Shown here: in pieces, positions 10,240 to 18,525 of the stretch
Numbering within the stretch: the stretch's first letter is position 1
Layout: the number at the start of each line of letters is the position of its first letter
From: Virgisporangium aurantiacum
GTDB lineage: Bacteria > Actinomycetota > Actinomycetes > Mycobacteriales > Micromonosporaceae
Direction of reading: 5' to 3'
Assembly: GCF_016863635.1 (NCBI RefSeq)
Contig: NZ_BOPG01000116.1
Coordinates: 1-44,744, forward strand
DNA length: 44,744 nt
Notes under the pieces: generated by a model
Database searches by the model: none
The model's input: the letters and a program-made list of their open reading frames with translations, nothing else
Told to the model about the DNA's origin: nothing
Position numbers and translations under genes: made by a program

Positions 10240-10836
10240 CACACGCGTTCCCAGCAAATATGCTGGGTGTGGGGGTTCAATCCCCCCTCGGACACGAACC
10301 TTTCCCAACGGCGCAGCGGATCGATCTCCGCGTGCGCCGTTTGTGTTTCGTGGTGCCAGGTGAGTCGTAGGCCGAGTTGGCGGTAGACCTCGGCCTTGTC
10401 GGCCGGGTCTGCCTTCGTGAGGACGGCCAGGATGTCGCCGAGTTGGCCGACCATGGTCGCGATTTCCTCGGCGGTCATCCGCCGGCTGCTCTTGCTCGGG
10501 GCTCGTGCCGCTCAGTAGTGCGTCCGCCGCTGTCCGTTCGGCTTGAACCTGGCTGATCCAGCCGGTCACGACTACCGGGTCCGCGCCGGCGTCGAGGGCG
10601 GCCCGGTAGCGGGCAAGTTTCGCGTCGCAGTCCCGCAGCACGGCGGCGGCGGTCGTGGCAGCCGGATCCGGTTGATCGGGATCGTCCTGAGCGGCGGCGA
10701 GTTGGTCGATGGTGTGCCGCCGGTTCTCCAGGGTGAACAGGCCGGCCAGCCAGCCGTCGAGGTGCGGGACGAGGAGGTCTTCGCGCAGGATGACGTTGCG
10801 GGGGTGCACACCGCACAGAACCTGGTCGACATCACC
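10240..10836 (-). pseudogene. Large serine recombinase, C-terminal remnant with frameshift
   Basis: The minus strand encodes HPRNVILREDLLVPHLDGWL, then LFTLENRRHTIDQLAAAQ, then ARYRAALDAGADPVVVTGWI, characteristic of the C-terminal half of actinobacterial large serine recombinases that integrate plasmids and ICEs. Near 10490 the frame shifts to EEIATMVGQLGDILAVLTKA and VYRQLGLRLTWHHETQT. The catalytic serine domain and zinc region are missing, so it is inactive. Its 3' end overlaps a tRNA-like T-arm (10271-10287), the usual situation when such a recombinase sits at its own attachment site. The 5' end is cut at about 10840 by an ICE gene on the other strand. Confidence 0.75.
10246..10296 (+). 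other. tRNA 3'-end-like fragment; candidate attachment site
   Basis: A perfect hairpin CCCAGCA-AATA-TGCTGGG (10250-10267) is followed by GGGGG-TTCAATC-CCCCC (10271-10287), a canonical T-arm with the TTCAA loop, and then TCGGACA, which could be a 3' acceptor strand. The first hairpin could be a long variable arm as in class II tRNAs, though the 3-base gap to the T-stem is atypical. No matching 5' acceptor strand, D-arm or anticodon arm was found upstream, so this is a partial tRNA. The overlap with a serine recombinase gene suggests an att junction. Confidence 0.45.
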
Positions 10837-10859
10837 TTCGCCCTGGCGATCCTGACGCC

Positions 10860-11452
10860 GCCGCCCTGGTGATGGGCCACGGCACCGTCCAGACCCGCTA
10901 CAGCATCGGCGAACTCGCACCCCGACTGGTGATCGGGTTCATCGCCGCGAACTTCGCCATCCCGATCTGCCGCACCCTCATCGACTCCGCCAACACCATC
11001 ACCGAGGCGTTGACCGTCGGCGACCTGTCCACCCCGCAAACCGTCGCCCAACTCCAGAACCTGATCGGTGCGGCGCTGGGCGACCAGACCAACGGCCTGC
11101 TCGCCCTCATCGCCGCGACCATGCTCGCCGTCCTCACCGCCATGCTGCTGGCGACCTGGCTGATCCGCATCGGCCTGCTCGTCGTCCTGGTCGGGATCGC
11201 ACCCATCGCGTTGGCCTGCCACGCCACCCCGTTCACCGACCCCGCCGCCCGGCTATGGTGGCGCGCCGTTCTCGGCACCCTCGCCACCGTCGTCCTGCAG
11301 GTCCTGGCCCTGTCCACCACCATGATGATCTTCCTGGACCCGCGGACGAACAACGACGCCCTCGGCGTCCCCCAGGACCCGACCGGCACCATCCGGCTGT
11401 TCATCGTCGTCTGCCTGCTCTGGGTCACCATCCGCATCCCCGCCCTGACGCA
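10860..11452 (+). pseudogene. Conjugative-element membrane protein (TrbL/VirB6-like), internal fragment
   Basis: About 195 codons with several membrane helices: SIGELAPRLVIGFIAANFAI, LLALIAATMLAVLTAMLLAT, LIRIGLLVVLVGIAPIALAC, then WWRAVLGTLATVVLQVLAL and FIVVCLLWVTIRIPAL. This matches the polytopic protein commonly found in actinobacterial ICEs, resembling TrbL/VirB6 components of type IV secretion. The usual N-terminal helices are missing and homology stops at about 11452, where the other strand begins to encode an MMPL transporter. The apparent longer frame to 11699 is read-through of antisense sequence. It is a piece of a dismantled conjugative element next to the recombinase remnant. Confidence 0.75.
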
Positions 11453-11940
11453 TCCGGCCGGCACCAGCATGAGTCGGATGATGGTCGCGTCGAGGAGGAC
11501 AGCGACCGCCAGTGCGAAGCCGATCTGCTTGAGCTGCAGCACCGTGGTTGCCAGTGCGGCGGAAAAGACGACGAACATGATCAGCGAGGCGGCGGCCACG
11601 ATACGGGCGACGCCTGCGAGGCCGTGGGCAACTGCGGTGGAGTTGTCGGATCCTGATTCCCAGTACTCTCGCATGTGCGAGACCATGAACACCTCGTAGT
11701 CCACGGACAGTCCGAACAGCACCGCGAACGCGCGGAGCGGGAGATAGACCTGGATCTATCAGACGTCCGGGAGTCTCAGCGGCCCGGCCAGGTGTCCGTC
11801 CTGGAAACCAAGCACGAGCAGCCCTCCGGCCGCGCCGACAGCGAGAAGGTTCATGATGATCGCCTTCAGTGGGAGCAGTAGACTCCGGAAGGCGAACACG
11901 AGCAGTAGGAACGACAGCCCAAGGAACGATTGTCGAGGTC
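11453..11940 (-). pseudogene. MMPL/RND-family transporter, internal fragment with in-frame stops
   Basis: The minus strand reads FLGLSFLLLVFAFRSLLLPL, then KAIIMNLLAVGAAGGLLVLG, then, after adjacent in-frame TGA and TAG near 11760, IQVYLPLRAFAVLFGLSVDY and EVFMVSHMREYWESG, then LIMFVVFSAALATTVLQLKQ and LDATIIRLMLVPA. These are conserved transmembrane blocks of MMPL lipid/drug exporters, including the SxDYExFM motif. The family is usually over 700 residues; only about 160 remain. The stops replace what is normally a short variable segment, so part of it may have been deleted. Both ends are rearrangement junctions. Confidence 0.75.
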
Positions 11941-12057
11941 GAGCCCCGGTCAGTGTTCAGGATCGGCGACAGAGTGTCGCGCAACTCCGCCGGCAGCACC
12001 CCGTCGTCATAGTGAGCCGAGAGCGGGACGCCGAGCTGGCCGAGAATCTGGGGCAGC

Positions 12058-12270
12058 GCGGGCGCCCTCGACCTCGACCTCGACCAGTGGATCCATCCGT
12101 TCGTCACCGTGATGCCGCCGATGACGACGCACCCCAACGACCGCGGCTACGACGCCTACGCGTACGCCGTCAACGCCGCGCGCGTCAACGCCGCGCGCGT
12201 CAACGCCGCGCGCGTCAACGCCGCGCGCGTCAACGTCGCGGAGGCCGGCGGCCTGCGGTACCCGGACTAG
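12058..12270 (+). pseudogene. Unrecognised protein, C-terminal fragment with repeat-expanded tail
   Basis: An open frame without a convincing start reads LDQWIHPFVTVMPPMTTHPN and then DRGYDAYAYAVNAAR, followed by VNAAR repeats encoded by a 15-bp tandem repeat, and ends VNVAEAGGLRYPD and a TAG stop. The codon pattern is GC-rich at third positions and looks like real coding sequence. It starts abruptly beside the transporter fragment, so it is probably the 3' end of a truncated gene. I cannot name the family. Confidence 0.4.
12169..12240 (+). repeat. 15-bp tandem repeat, four perfect copies plus a degenerate fifth
   Basis: The unit GTCAACGCCGCGCGC is repeated at 12169, 12184, 12199 and 12214, followed by a shortened, altered copy at 12229-12240. 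As the unit is five codons, it expands VNAAR in the plus-strand frame without disrupting it. Replication slippage is the likely origin. Confidence 0.95.
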
Positions 12271-12553
12271 CGCCGGCGCAGTTGCCGGTCGCGGGCCGTC
12301 GCTCCGGTCGCTCCGGTCTCGTTTTCCGAGGTGACCGGCATCAGCGCAATCGACTTCTGTAAGCGCACCGACCTGAGCCGGAGCCCCGAAGAGCCTGATA
12401 GCCGCTAAGGCCAATTTCCGGCAAGGGATCAGCGGGAGGCGAGAGCCAAGGTGGCTCGACCACCACTCAGATGTACTGTCCACGGTGACTGACCTCGTTG
12501 GTGACGGTCCACAACGGCTCCAGCGAACTGCTCTGCTACGCCGCGCACGGCCG

Positions 12554-13813
12554 TCAGGTCGCCGATCTCATCTCCGCCGCCGGTGGGGCCGGGCCGTCGT
12601 CCGCGCGGGCTCGGCCGACGGTCAACTCGCTCTGCAGCACGAGTACTGCTCCTCCGATTGCCGCCGCGTCCGAACCGTTGACCGACGGCACGACCCGCAC
12701 CGGGTGTGCCCGGCGGGCGAACGTGCGCCGGTCGACCTCCTGCTGGATGAGCGTCTGGTAGATCGAGCCGGCTACGGCGAAGCTCGGCCCGGCGAGGACG
12801 ATCAGGTCCAGGTCGAACAGGGTGGTGATCGTGACAGCGGCGCAGCCCAGGTACCGTGCCGATTGTTCGATGAGGTGTCGGGCCTGTGTGTCGCCGGCGT
12901 TCGCGGCGGCGGCGATGCGCGCGAACTCGGTGAGAAAGTCCGTCGTGGTCGGGTCGAGCATCAGCTGATCGGTGAGCCCGGGCAGTTCCAGTGCCTGGCG
13001 GACCACGGCAGCAGGACCGGAGTAGTTTTCCAGGCAGCCGCGGTTGCCGCATGGGCACTCGTCGCCGTGGACATCGATGGAGATGTGGCCGATCTCGACG
13101 CTGTTCGAGGAGCTGCCGCGATATACCTCGCCGGCTACGACGACTCCGCCACCGATCCCGGTGGCCATGTAGATGCAGCCGTAGGTGCTGCGGGGATCGA
13201 CGGTCCCGATCCAGTACTCGCCGATCGCGGCCGCGGCGGCGTCGTTGTCGAGCAGGACAGGCATGCCGAGGATCTCGGCCAGCCTGGGTGCGACCGGGTA
13301 GTCGCCCCACTCTTCGGTCGGTTGGGGGGTCAGCAGCAGACCGGCGTGCCGGTCCTGGGGGCCGTAGCTGACCAGGCCGACTCCGAGCACCCTGGCGCGG
13401 TCGACGGCCGCTGCGTCCAGGGTCGCGTTCACCTGCGCGGCCAGGAACGGCAGCGCCTGTTCCGGTGGCATCTGCGCCGTGCCGCGGAATGAGGTTCTGG
13501 CCACCTGTCGCCCGGCCAGGTCGACGACCACGATGACGCAGGTGTTTCGTTCCAGCTGCACCCCGACGCTGTAGCGGGCCGTCGGGTTGAGCCGCAGCAG
13601 GGTGGGTGGCTTGCCACCGGTCGACGCGCCGCGGCCCGCCTCGACGACCAGTCCGTCGGTCATCAGATCCCGGACGACTTCGGAGATCGTCGGCGGCGTC
13701 AGGCCGGTGGTCGTTGCGAGCTCGATCCGGCTGATCGTGCGGGCCGCTCTGATGAGGTCGAGAACCATTCCGCGGGTCTTCGGCCGGCTGTTCCAGACCG
13801 GGCTGGTCGGCAT
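12554..13813 (-). CDS. ROK-family transcriptional regulator
   Basis: 419 residues. An N-terminal winged helix-turn-helix (~15-75: MVLDLIRAARTISRIELATT, PPTISEVVRDLMTDGLV) is followed by a sugar-kinase-like ROK domain. The domain includes GGKPPTLLRLNP, an acetate-kinase-like GIGGGVVVAGEVYRG, and the zinc signature CPCGNRGCLENY preceded by EIGHISIDVHG. Such proteins are usually sugar-responsive repressors. ATG 13813 is chosen for GAGGAGG 6 bases upstream; the frame continues upstream without a better start. It is divergent from the cellulase gene, 186 bases apart, and probably regulates it or itself. The ligand, perhaps a cello-oligosaccharide, is inferred only from the neighbour. Confidence 0.9.
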   Translation of the reverse strand: MPTSPVWNSRPKTRGMVLDLIRAARTISRIELATTTGLTPPTISEVVRDLMTDGLVVEAGRGASTGGKPPTLLRLNPTARYSVGVQLERNTCVIVVVDLAGRQVARTSFRGTAQMPPEQALPFLAAQVNATLDAAAVDRARVLGVGLVSYGPQDRHAGLLLTPQPTEEWGDYPVAPRLAEILGMPVLLDNDAAAAAIGEYWIGTVDPRSTYGCIYMATGIGGGVVVAGEVYRGSSSNSVEIGHISIDVHGDECPCGNRGCLENYSGPAAVVRQALELPGLTDQLMLDPTTTDFLTEFARIAAAANAGDTQARHLIEQSARYLGCAAVTITTLFDLDLIVLAGPSFAVAGSIYQTLIQQEVDRRTFARRAHPVRVVPSVNGSDAAAIGGAVLVLQSELTVGRARADDGPAPPAAEMRSAT

Positions 13814-13927
13814 GCGACCTCCTCGACGGCATGCACGGCTTTGGTAGGAGAGCTTACTTTGCGCCCGTCGCGCCGCCGTTCGGCCGCCCGAGCGCGAGGC
13901 GACGCCGCCGTGCCAGGTCGACATCCA

Positions 13928-13956
13928 TTGACTTTGATAGATAGCCTAAATAAGGT
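13928..13956 (+). promoter_or_regulatory. Probable promoter of the cellulase gene
   Basis: TTGACT (13928-13933) and TAAGGT (13951-13956) are separated by 17 bases, fitting a housekeeping actinomycete promoter (TTGACN, TAnnnT). Transcription would start around 13963, inside the CebR-type operator, consistent with repression by steric block. Confidence 0.6.
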
Positions 13957-13959
13957 CGA

Positions 13960-13973
13960 TGGGAGCGCTCCCA
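13960..13973. promoter_or_regulatory. CebR/CelR-type operator
   Basis: The perfect 14-bp palindrome TGGGAGCGCTCCCA is identical to the consensus bound by the LacI-family cellobiose repressors CebR (Streptomyces) and CelR (Thermobifida) before cellulase genes. It lies 26 bases before the cellulase start and over its predicted transcription start. No LacI-family gene is in this window, so the repressor would act from elsewhere. Confidence 0.88.
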
Positions 13974-13999
13974 CCATGATTACCTCCAAGGGAGATCAG

Positions 14000-15508
14000 A
14001 TGAGATCTCGTCACACTCTGCTGGCCGCCGGCGCCGCCGCGGTGCTCCTGTCCGGCACCGTGGCAACGGTCACGCTTCCGGCCGCGGCGGCGACCTCCGG
14101 ATGCTCGGTCACCTATACGGTGCAGAGCCAATGGCCCGGCGGGTTCACCGCGAACGTGGGCATCACGAACCTCGGGTCGCCCGTCACGAACTGGACGCTG
14201 GCGTTCGACTTCCCGACCACCGGTCAGAAGGTCAGCCACGGTTGGAGCGCCGCCTGGACGCAGTCCGGCACCCGCGTCACAGCCGCAAGCCTGACCTGGA
14301 ACGGGTCGCTCGGTACGGGGGCGTCCACGTCGATCGGCTTCAACGGCGCGTGGACCGGCACCAATCCGAAACCGGCGGCCTTCTCGCTCAACGGCGTCGT
14401 GTGCACGGGTTCCGTGGTTCCGTCGCCGTCGAACCCCTCCAGCGCCTCACCGAGCACCTCCCCCAGCACTCCGCCGGCCGGCAGCCCCGCTCCCGAGGTC
14501 AAGGTGTCCGGCAACAAGATCGTCACTGCGGACGGTCGGGCGTACCGGCTGCTGGGTGTGAGTCGCTCCAGCGGCGAGTTCGCCTGCGTGCAGGGCAAGG
14601 GACTGTGGGACAACGGTCCGGTCGACCAGGCATCGGTCGACGCGATGAAGACCTGGAACATCCACGCCGTCCGCATTCCGCTGAACGAGGAGTGCTGGCT
14701 GGGCGTGAACGGCTCCCCCAGCGGCCCGGCCTACCAGCAGGGCGTCAAGGACTACGTCAACCTGCTGGTCGCCAACGGCATCAACGTCATCCTCGACCTG
14801 CACTGGACCTGGGGCGCCTACACGAACAGCCCGGACTGGCACTGCAAGGACGAGCATGCCACCTGCCAGAAGCCGATGCCCGACGCGCAGTACGCCCCCC
14901 AGTTCTGGACCGGCGTCGCCAACACCTTCAAAGGCAACGACGCCGTCGTCTTCGACCTGTTCAACGAGCCCTACCCGGACATGCCCGCAGACTGGAACAA
15001 GACCCTGGGTTGGCAGTGCCTGCGCGACGGCGGCACCTGCACCGGCATCCCCTACGAGGTCGCCGGCATGCAGGACCTCGTCGACGCGGTCCGCGCCACC
15101 GGCGCCACCAACATGCTGATGGTCGGCGGGCTCGAATGGACAAACGACATGCGGGAGTGGCTGGCGCACAAACCGACCGACCCGCTGAACAACATCGCCG
15201 CGTCGTGGCACGCCTACAGCTTCAACGCCTGCGCGAACGAGTCCTGCTGGGACACCCAGATCGCCCCGCTGGCACAGCAGGTCCCGGTGGTCCTCGGCGA
15301 GTTCGGCCAGGACAACTGCGCCTTCGACTACATGCAGCGGCTGGTCGACTGGGCCGACGCCCACGACATGGGATACCTGGCCTGGACCTGGAACCCGTGG
15401 GGCTGCACCACCGGTGCGGTGCTCATCAAAGACTGGTCCGGCACACCGGAACCCGGTGTCGGCGAAGGCTTCAAGGCCCACCTCCTGACCCAGAGTCCAT
15501 ACGTCTGA
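14000..15508 (+). CDS. Secreted endoglucanase: CBM2 + GH5 cellulase
   Basis: 502 residues. Signal peptide (LLAAGAAAVLLSGTVATVTL, cleavage near AAAA-TSGC) leads to a family 2 carbohydrate-binding module (~33-135; CSVTYTVQSQWPGGFTANVG to GVVCTG, with Trp residues typical of cellulose binding). A Ser/Pro/Thr linker (~136-163) precedes a GH5 catalytic domain. The acid/base glutamate is in FDLFNEPYP, the nucleophile glutamate in VVLGEFGQ, and HWTWG lies on the substrate cleft. It should cleave internal beta-1,4-glucan bonds outside the cell. ATG 14000 is chosen for GGGAG 6 bases upstream over the in-frame ATG at 13976. It is regulated by the CebR box and possibly the divergent ROK protein, and ends at a strong terminator. 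Confidence 0.95.
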   Translation: MRSRHTLLAAGAAAVLLSGTVATVTLPAAAATSGCSVTYTVQSQWPGGFTANVGITNLGSPVTNWTLAFDFPTTGQKVSHGWSAAWTQSGTRVTAASLTWNGSLGTGASTSIGFNGAWTGTNPKPAAFSLNGVVCTGSVVPSPSNPSSASPSTSPSTPPAGSPAPEVKVSGNKIVTADGRAYRLLGVSRSSGEFACVQGKGLWDNGPVDQASVDAMKTWNIHAVRIPLNEECWLGVNGSPSGPAYQQGVKDYVNLLVANGINVILDLHWTWGAYTNSPDWHCKDEHATCQKPMPDAQYAPQFWTGVANTFKGNDAVVFDLFNEPYPDMPADWNKTLGWQCLRDGGTCTGIPYEVAGMQDLVDAVRATGATNMLMVGGLEWTNDMREWLAHKPTDPLNNIAASWHAYSFNACANESCWDTQIAPLAQQVPVVLGEFGQDNCAFDYMQRLVDWADAHDMGYLAWTWNPWGCTTGAVLIKDWSGTPEPGVGEGFKAHLLTQSPYV

Positions 15509-15514
15509 CACCCT

Positions 15515-15566
15515 CCGCCCGGCCCAGCCCGGCCCGGCTCCTGCCGGGCCGGGCTGGGCCGGGCGG
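15515..15566 (+). terminator. Very strong hairpin terminator after the cellulase gene
   Basis: A perfect 24-bp stem (15515-15538 with 15543-15566) with a TCCT loop begins 6 bases after the cellulase stop. There is no U-tract, as is common in actinomycetes. It would also act on minus-strand transcription coming from the acyl-CoA synthetase gene. Confidence 0.9.
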
Positions 15567-15729
15567 TCCGCTCAATGGCGGTGCCACCGTTTCCCGGGGA
15601 CGCTTCGCAGCCGCCGCCGTGTTCCGAGTTATCCGTGGGAAACCGTGATGTCGGTGTCGACCACCTTCCGGCGTCCCACGCGCTGCCAGTCGACCATTTC
15701 GGGCTGTACGCCAACCCGCCGCCGGCCGG

Positions 15730-17445
15730 CTATGACTTGGCAGTGATCGCCGCCTGCGGTGCAGGCTCGTTCTCGTCGTTGGCCGGGTTGTCGTCGCAAC
15801 CGGGGCCGCCAGGTTGCGCGTCGGTGGCAGCCAGCAGCTCGACGGCCTGCTCGCGCATCTCGACTTTGCGGACCTTGCCGGTGACGGTCACCGGGAACCC
15901 GTCGACCACATGGACATACCTGGGGATCTTGTAGTGGGCCAAGCGGTCCGTGCAGAACTGCCGGAGCTGTTCGCTGGTGAGCGGAGGCGAGCCTGGGCGC
16001 ATCACGACCCAGGCCATCAACTCTTCGCCGTACTTCGCATCGGGGACGCCGATCACCTGGGCGTCGACGATGTCCGGGTGGGTGTAAAGGAACTCCTCGA
16101 TCTCCCGCGGGTAGATGTTCTCGCCACCCCGGATCACCATGTCCTTGATCCGGCCGACAATGCTGAAATAGCCGTCGGCGTCCATGGTCGCCAGGTCGCC
16201 GGTGTGCATCCACCGGGCCGGGTCGACCGCTTCAGCGGTCTTGTCCGGGTCGTTCCAGTAGCCGAGCATCACCGAGTAGCCGCGGGTGCACAACTCGCCC
16301 GGCTGGCCGCGGCGCAGCACCTGGCCGGTGCCAGGGTCGACGATCTTCACTTCCAGGTGTGGCATAGCGCGGCCGACCGTCTCGGTGCGCTGGGCGAGGC
16401 CGTCGTCATGGCGGGTCATGGTCGACACGGGGGAGGTCTCGGTCATGCCGTAGCAGATCGCCACGTCACGCATGTGCATCTCGCCGACCACCCGTTTCAT
16501 CACCTCGACCGGGCAGGGTGCCCCGGCCATGATCCCGGTGCGCAGGCTGGACAGGTCGAACTCGGCGAACCTCGGGTGGCCCAACTCCGCGATGAACATG
16601 GTCGGTACGCCGTACAGGGAGGTGCAGCGTTCGGCCTGTACCGCGGCCAGGGTGGCTTCGGGGTCGAATCCGGGCGCTGGGAGGACCACGCAGGCGCCGT
16701 GCGAGGTCGCCGCCAGGTTGCCCATGACCATGCCGAAGCAGTGGTACAGCGGCACCGGCAGGCACACCCGGTCCTCCTCGGTGTAGCGGAGTCCTTCGGC
16801 GACGAAGACGCCGTTGTTGAGGATGTTGTGGTGCGACAGCGTGGCGCCTTTGGGGAATCCGGTGGTGCCCGAGGTGTACTGGATGTTGATGGGGTCGTCG
16901 AAGGTCAGTATGGTCGTCCGTTCGCGCAGCAGGGCGGGGTCGGCGCGGCGGCCGGCCGCGACCAGTTCGTCCCAGCCGGGTTCGCCGATGAAGACGGTCT
17001 GTTCGAAGCCGATCTCGGCCAGCATCGCCCGGTAATCGCTGGCGCGGTAGGCGACCGCGCTGATCAGGAGGCGCATGCCGGACTGGCGCACGACGTAGCC
17101 CAGTTCGTGGGCGCGGTAGGCGGGGTTGACGTTGACGAGGATCGCGCCGATCTTCGCGGTGGCGTACTGGATCAGCACCCACTCGGCGCAGTTGGGCGCC
17201 CAGATACCGACCCGGTCGCCTTTGGCAATACCCGTCGCCAGCATTCCGAGGGCCACCTCGTTCGCGGCGGTGTCGAGTTCGGTGTACGTCCAGCGCCGGC
17301 CGGTGGCCACATCGACCAGCGCCTCGCGGTCGGCGTACCTGGCCGCGGCACGTTCCAGGTTCTCCCCGATCGTCTCGCCCAGCAGCGGCACCGCGGAGAC
17401 TCCGGACGCGTAGGACGGTGGTGCGACATCCATGCCCTGCAGCAT
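15730..17445 (-). CDS. AMP-dependent acyl-CoA synthetase (FadD-type)
   Basis: 571 residues, a normal length for the family. It activates a carboxylic acid to an acyl-adenylate and then acyl-CoA. Visible motifs: YTSGTTGFPKGATLSH (ATP binding), CYGMTETSPV, MHTGDLATMDADGYFSIVGR (hinge aspartate region), KDMVIRGGENIYPREIEEF, and a C-terminal GKVRKVEMRE with the catalytic lysine. The sequence style suggests medium- or long-chain acids; the substrate cannot be read from sequence. The start may be ATG 17445 or ATG 17433; neither has a strong ribosome binding site. It is divergent from the GAF-LuxR regulator, 75 bases apart, with a shared motif between, and likely belongs to the same regulon as the transporter operon. 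Confidence 0.92.
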   Translation of the reverse strand: MLQGMDVAPPSYASGVSAVPLLGETIGENLERAAARYADREALVDVATGRRWTYTELDTAANEVALGMLATGIAKGDRVGIWAPNCAEWVLIQYATAKIGAILVNVNPAYRAHELGYVVRQSGMRLLISAVAYRASDYRAMLAEIGFEQTVFIGEPGWDELVAAGRRADPALLRERTTILTFDDPINIQYTSGTTGFPKGATLSHHNILNNGVFVAEGLRYTEEDRVCLPVPLYHCFGMVMGNLAATSHGACVVLPAPGFDPEATLAAVQAERCTSLYGVPTMFIAELGHPRFAEFDLSSLRTGIMAGAPCPVEVMKRVVGEMHMRDVAICYGMTETSPVSTMTRHDDGLAQRTETVGRAMPHLEVKIVDPGTGQVLRRGQPGELCTRGYSVMLGYWNDPDKTAEAVDPARWMHTGDLATMDADGYFSIVGRIKDMVIRGGENIYPREIEEFLYTHPDIVDAQVIGVPDAKYGEELMAWVVMRPGSPPLTSEQLRQFCTDRLAHYKIPRYVHVVDGFPVTVTGKVRKVEMREQAVELLAATDAQPGGPGCDDNPANDENEPAPQAAITAKS

Positions 17446-17467
17446 CGAGACGACGGTGGCAGTCCAC

Positions 17468-17487
17468 TACCCCCGTTCAGGGGTGGT
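17468..17487. promoter_or_regulatory. Candidate regulon operator, copy 1
   Basis: TACCCCCGTTCAGGGGTGGT contains an imperfect inverted repeat (ACCCC/GGGGTGG arms). It lies between the divergent acyl-CoA synthetase and GAF-LuxR genes and matches 17 of 20 bases at 18440-18459. It may be the binding site of the adjacent LuxR-type regulator; this is inference. Confidence 0.5.
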
Positions 17488-17520
17488 CCAGCATGGCGGG
17501 CCGTGTGACATCCTGCTGAC

Positions 17521-18393
17521 ATGTCCGTAACACACCCTGCGGCGACCGGTCTGTCGTCGCAGGGTGTGCTGTTGCGGTCGGCCGTTGCCGAGTTGCGCCG
17601 AGCGACTCGACTCCCCGTCACGTTTGGCGGCACGATGCCGTCCGCGGGCCGGGACGTGCGACTCACCGCGTTCGCCGGAACCCGTACCGACGCGCTGCAC
17701 GGCTTGCTCATCCGCGCAGGCAACGGACTGGGCGGACGCGTACTGCTCACCGCTCGACCGGGCAGTGTGGACGACTATGCCGCCGACTCGCGGATCAGCC
17801 ACGAGTACGACAAGCCGGTCATCACCGAGGGTCTGCGGGCGATCGCGGCCGTGCCGGTGGTCATCGGCGCGTCCGTCTCCGGTGTCCTGTACTGCGGAGT
17901 CCGCGAGCCCTTGCCACTGGGCGATCGCGTATTGGACGCGATGAGCCGGATCGCGATGCGGATCAGCGTCGAGTTGACCATGCGTGCCGAGGTTGAGCGG
18001 CGACTGGCCGAGCTTGATACAGCCGCGATCATCCGGACCGCCCGCGAAGCGCCCACCGCGCCCGAGTGGGAGGCAGTCCGCGAGGCGCACGCGGAGCTGC
18101 GTTCGATCGCCCAGGAAGTTGCCGACTCTGCCCTCCGGCGGCGCCTCGAGGTGGTATGCGAACAACTGACCCGCTCCGGCGACCGTCCCGCGCGCGCCAA
18201 CCCGCTCTCGCCCCGGGAGCTCGACGTGCTGGCACTCGTCGCGGTCGGTTGCCCGAACGCGGAGGTAGGTCGCCGCCTGGGCCTGCTGCCCGAGACGGTC
18301 AAGAGCTATCTGCGCAACGCCATGCGCAAGCTCGGCACCCACACCCGGACCGAAACGGTCGTCGCCGCCCGGCGCGCCGGGTTCCTGCCCTGA
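17521..18393 (+). CDS. GAF-domain LuxR-type transcriptional regulator
   Basis: 290 residues. Residues ~20-160 look like a GAF ligand-sensing domain (RLTAFAGTRTDALHGLLIRA, GNGLGGRVLLTARPGSVDDY, LRAIAAVPVVIGASVSGVLY). A helical linker follows, then a C-terminal LuxR/NarL helix-turn-helix (~225-290: LSPRELDVLALVAVGCPNAE, VGRRLGLLPETVKSYLRNAM, RKLGTHTRTETVVAA). Relatives with this architecture accompany acyl-CoA ligase and branched-chain-type ABC transporter genes in actinomycetes and are thought to respond to the substrate or its CoA ester. It sits between the two candidate operators and the two units it probably controls. No response-regulator phosphoacceptor domain is present. Confidence 0.88.
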   Translation: MSVTHPAATGLSSQGVLLRSAVAELRRATRLPVTFGGTMPSAGRDVRLTAFAGTRTDALHGLLIRAGNGLGGRVLLTARPGSVDDYAADSRISHEYDKPVITEGLRAIAAVPVVIGASVSGVLYCGVREPLPLGDRVLDAMSRIAMRISVELTMRAEVERRLAELDTAAIIRTAREAPTAPEWEAVREAHAELRSIAQEVADSALRRRLEVVCEQLTRSGDRPARANPLSPRELDVLALVAVGCPNAEVGRRLGLLPETVKSYLRNAMRKLGTHTRTETVVAARRAGFLP

Positions 18394-18439
18394 TACGTCT
18401 CACCGTCCATCGCTCAACAGCACGCTGACCGCTGATCGT

Positions 18440-18459
18440 TACCCCCGTTCGGGTCTGGT
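18440..18459. promoter_or_regulatory. Candidate regulon operator, copy 2
   Basis: TACCCCCGTTCGGGTCTGGT, 67 bases before the leader ORF of the transporter operon, is a 17/20 match to 17468-17487 and has the same TACCCCCGTTC core. Its position suits control of the long downstream operon. Confidence 0.5.
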
Positions 18460-18525
18460 GGCGCGGTGTTGCTGCTGCGAGTGTCCGCAGCAACGTGCTG
18501 TCGGGCGTAGGGATCGAGGCGGCAG

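Noticed and set aside
10869..11699. A single 276-residue membrane protein
   Set aside because: Homology to the ICE membrane protein ends near 11452 and the remainder is antisense to an MMPL transporter fragment.
12169..12240. CRISPR-like array
   Set aside because: The units are contiguous 15-mers with no spacers; this is a simple in-frame tandem repeat.
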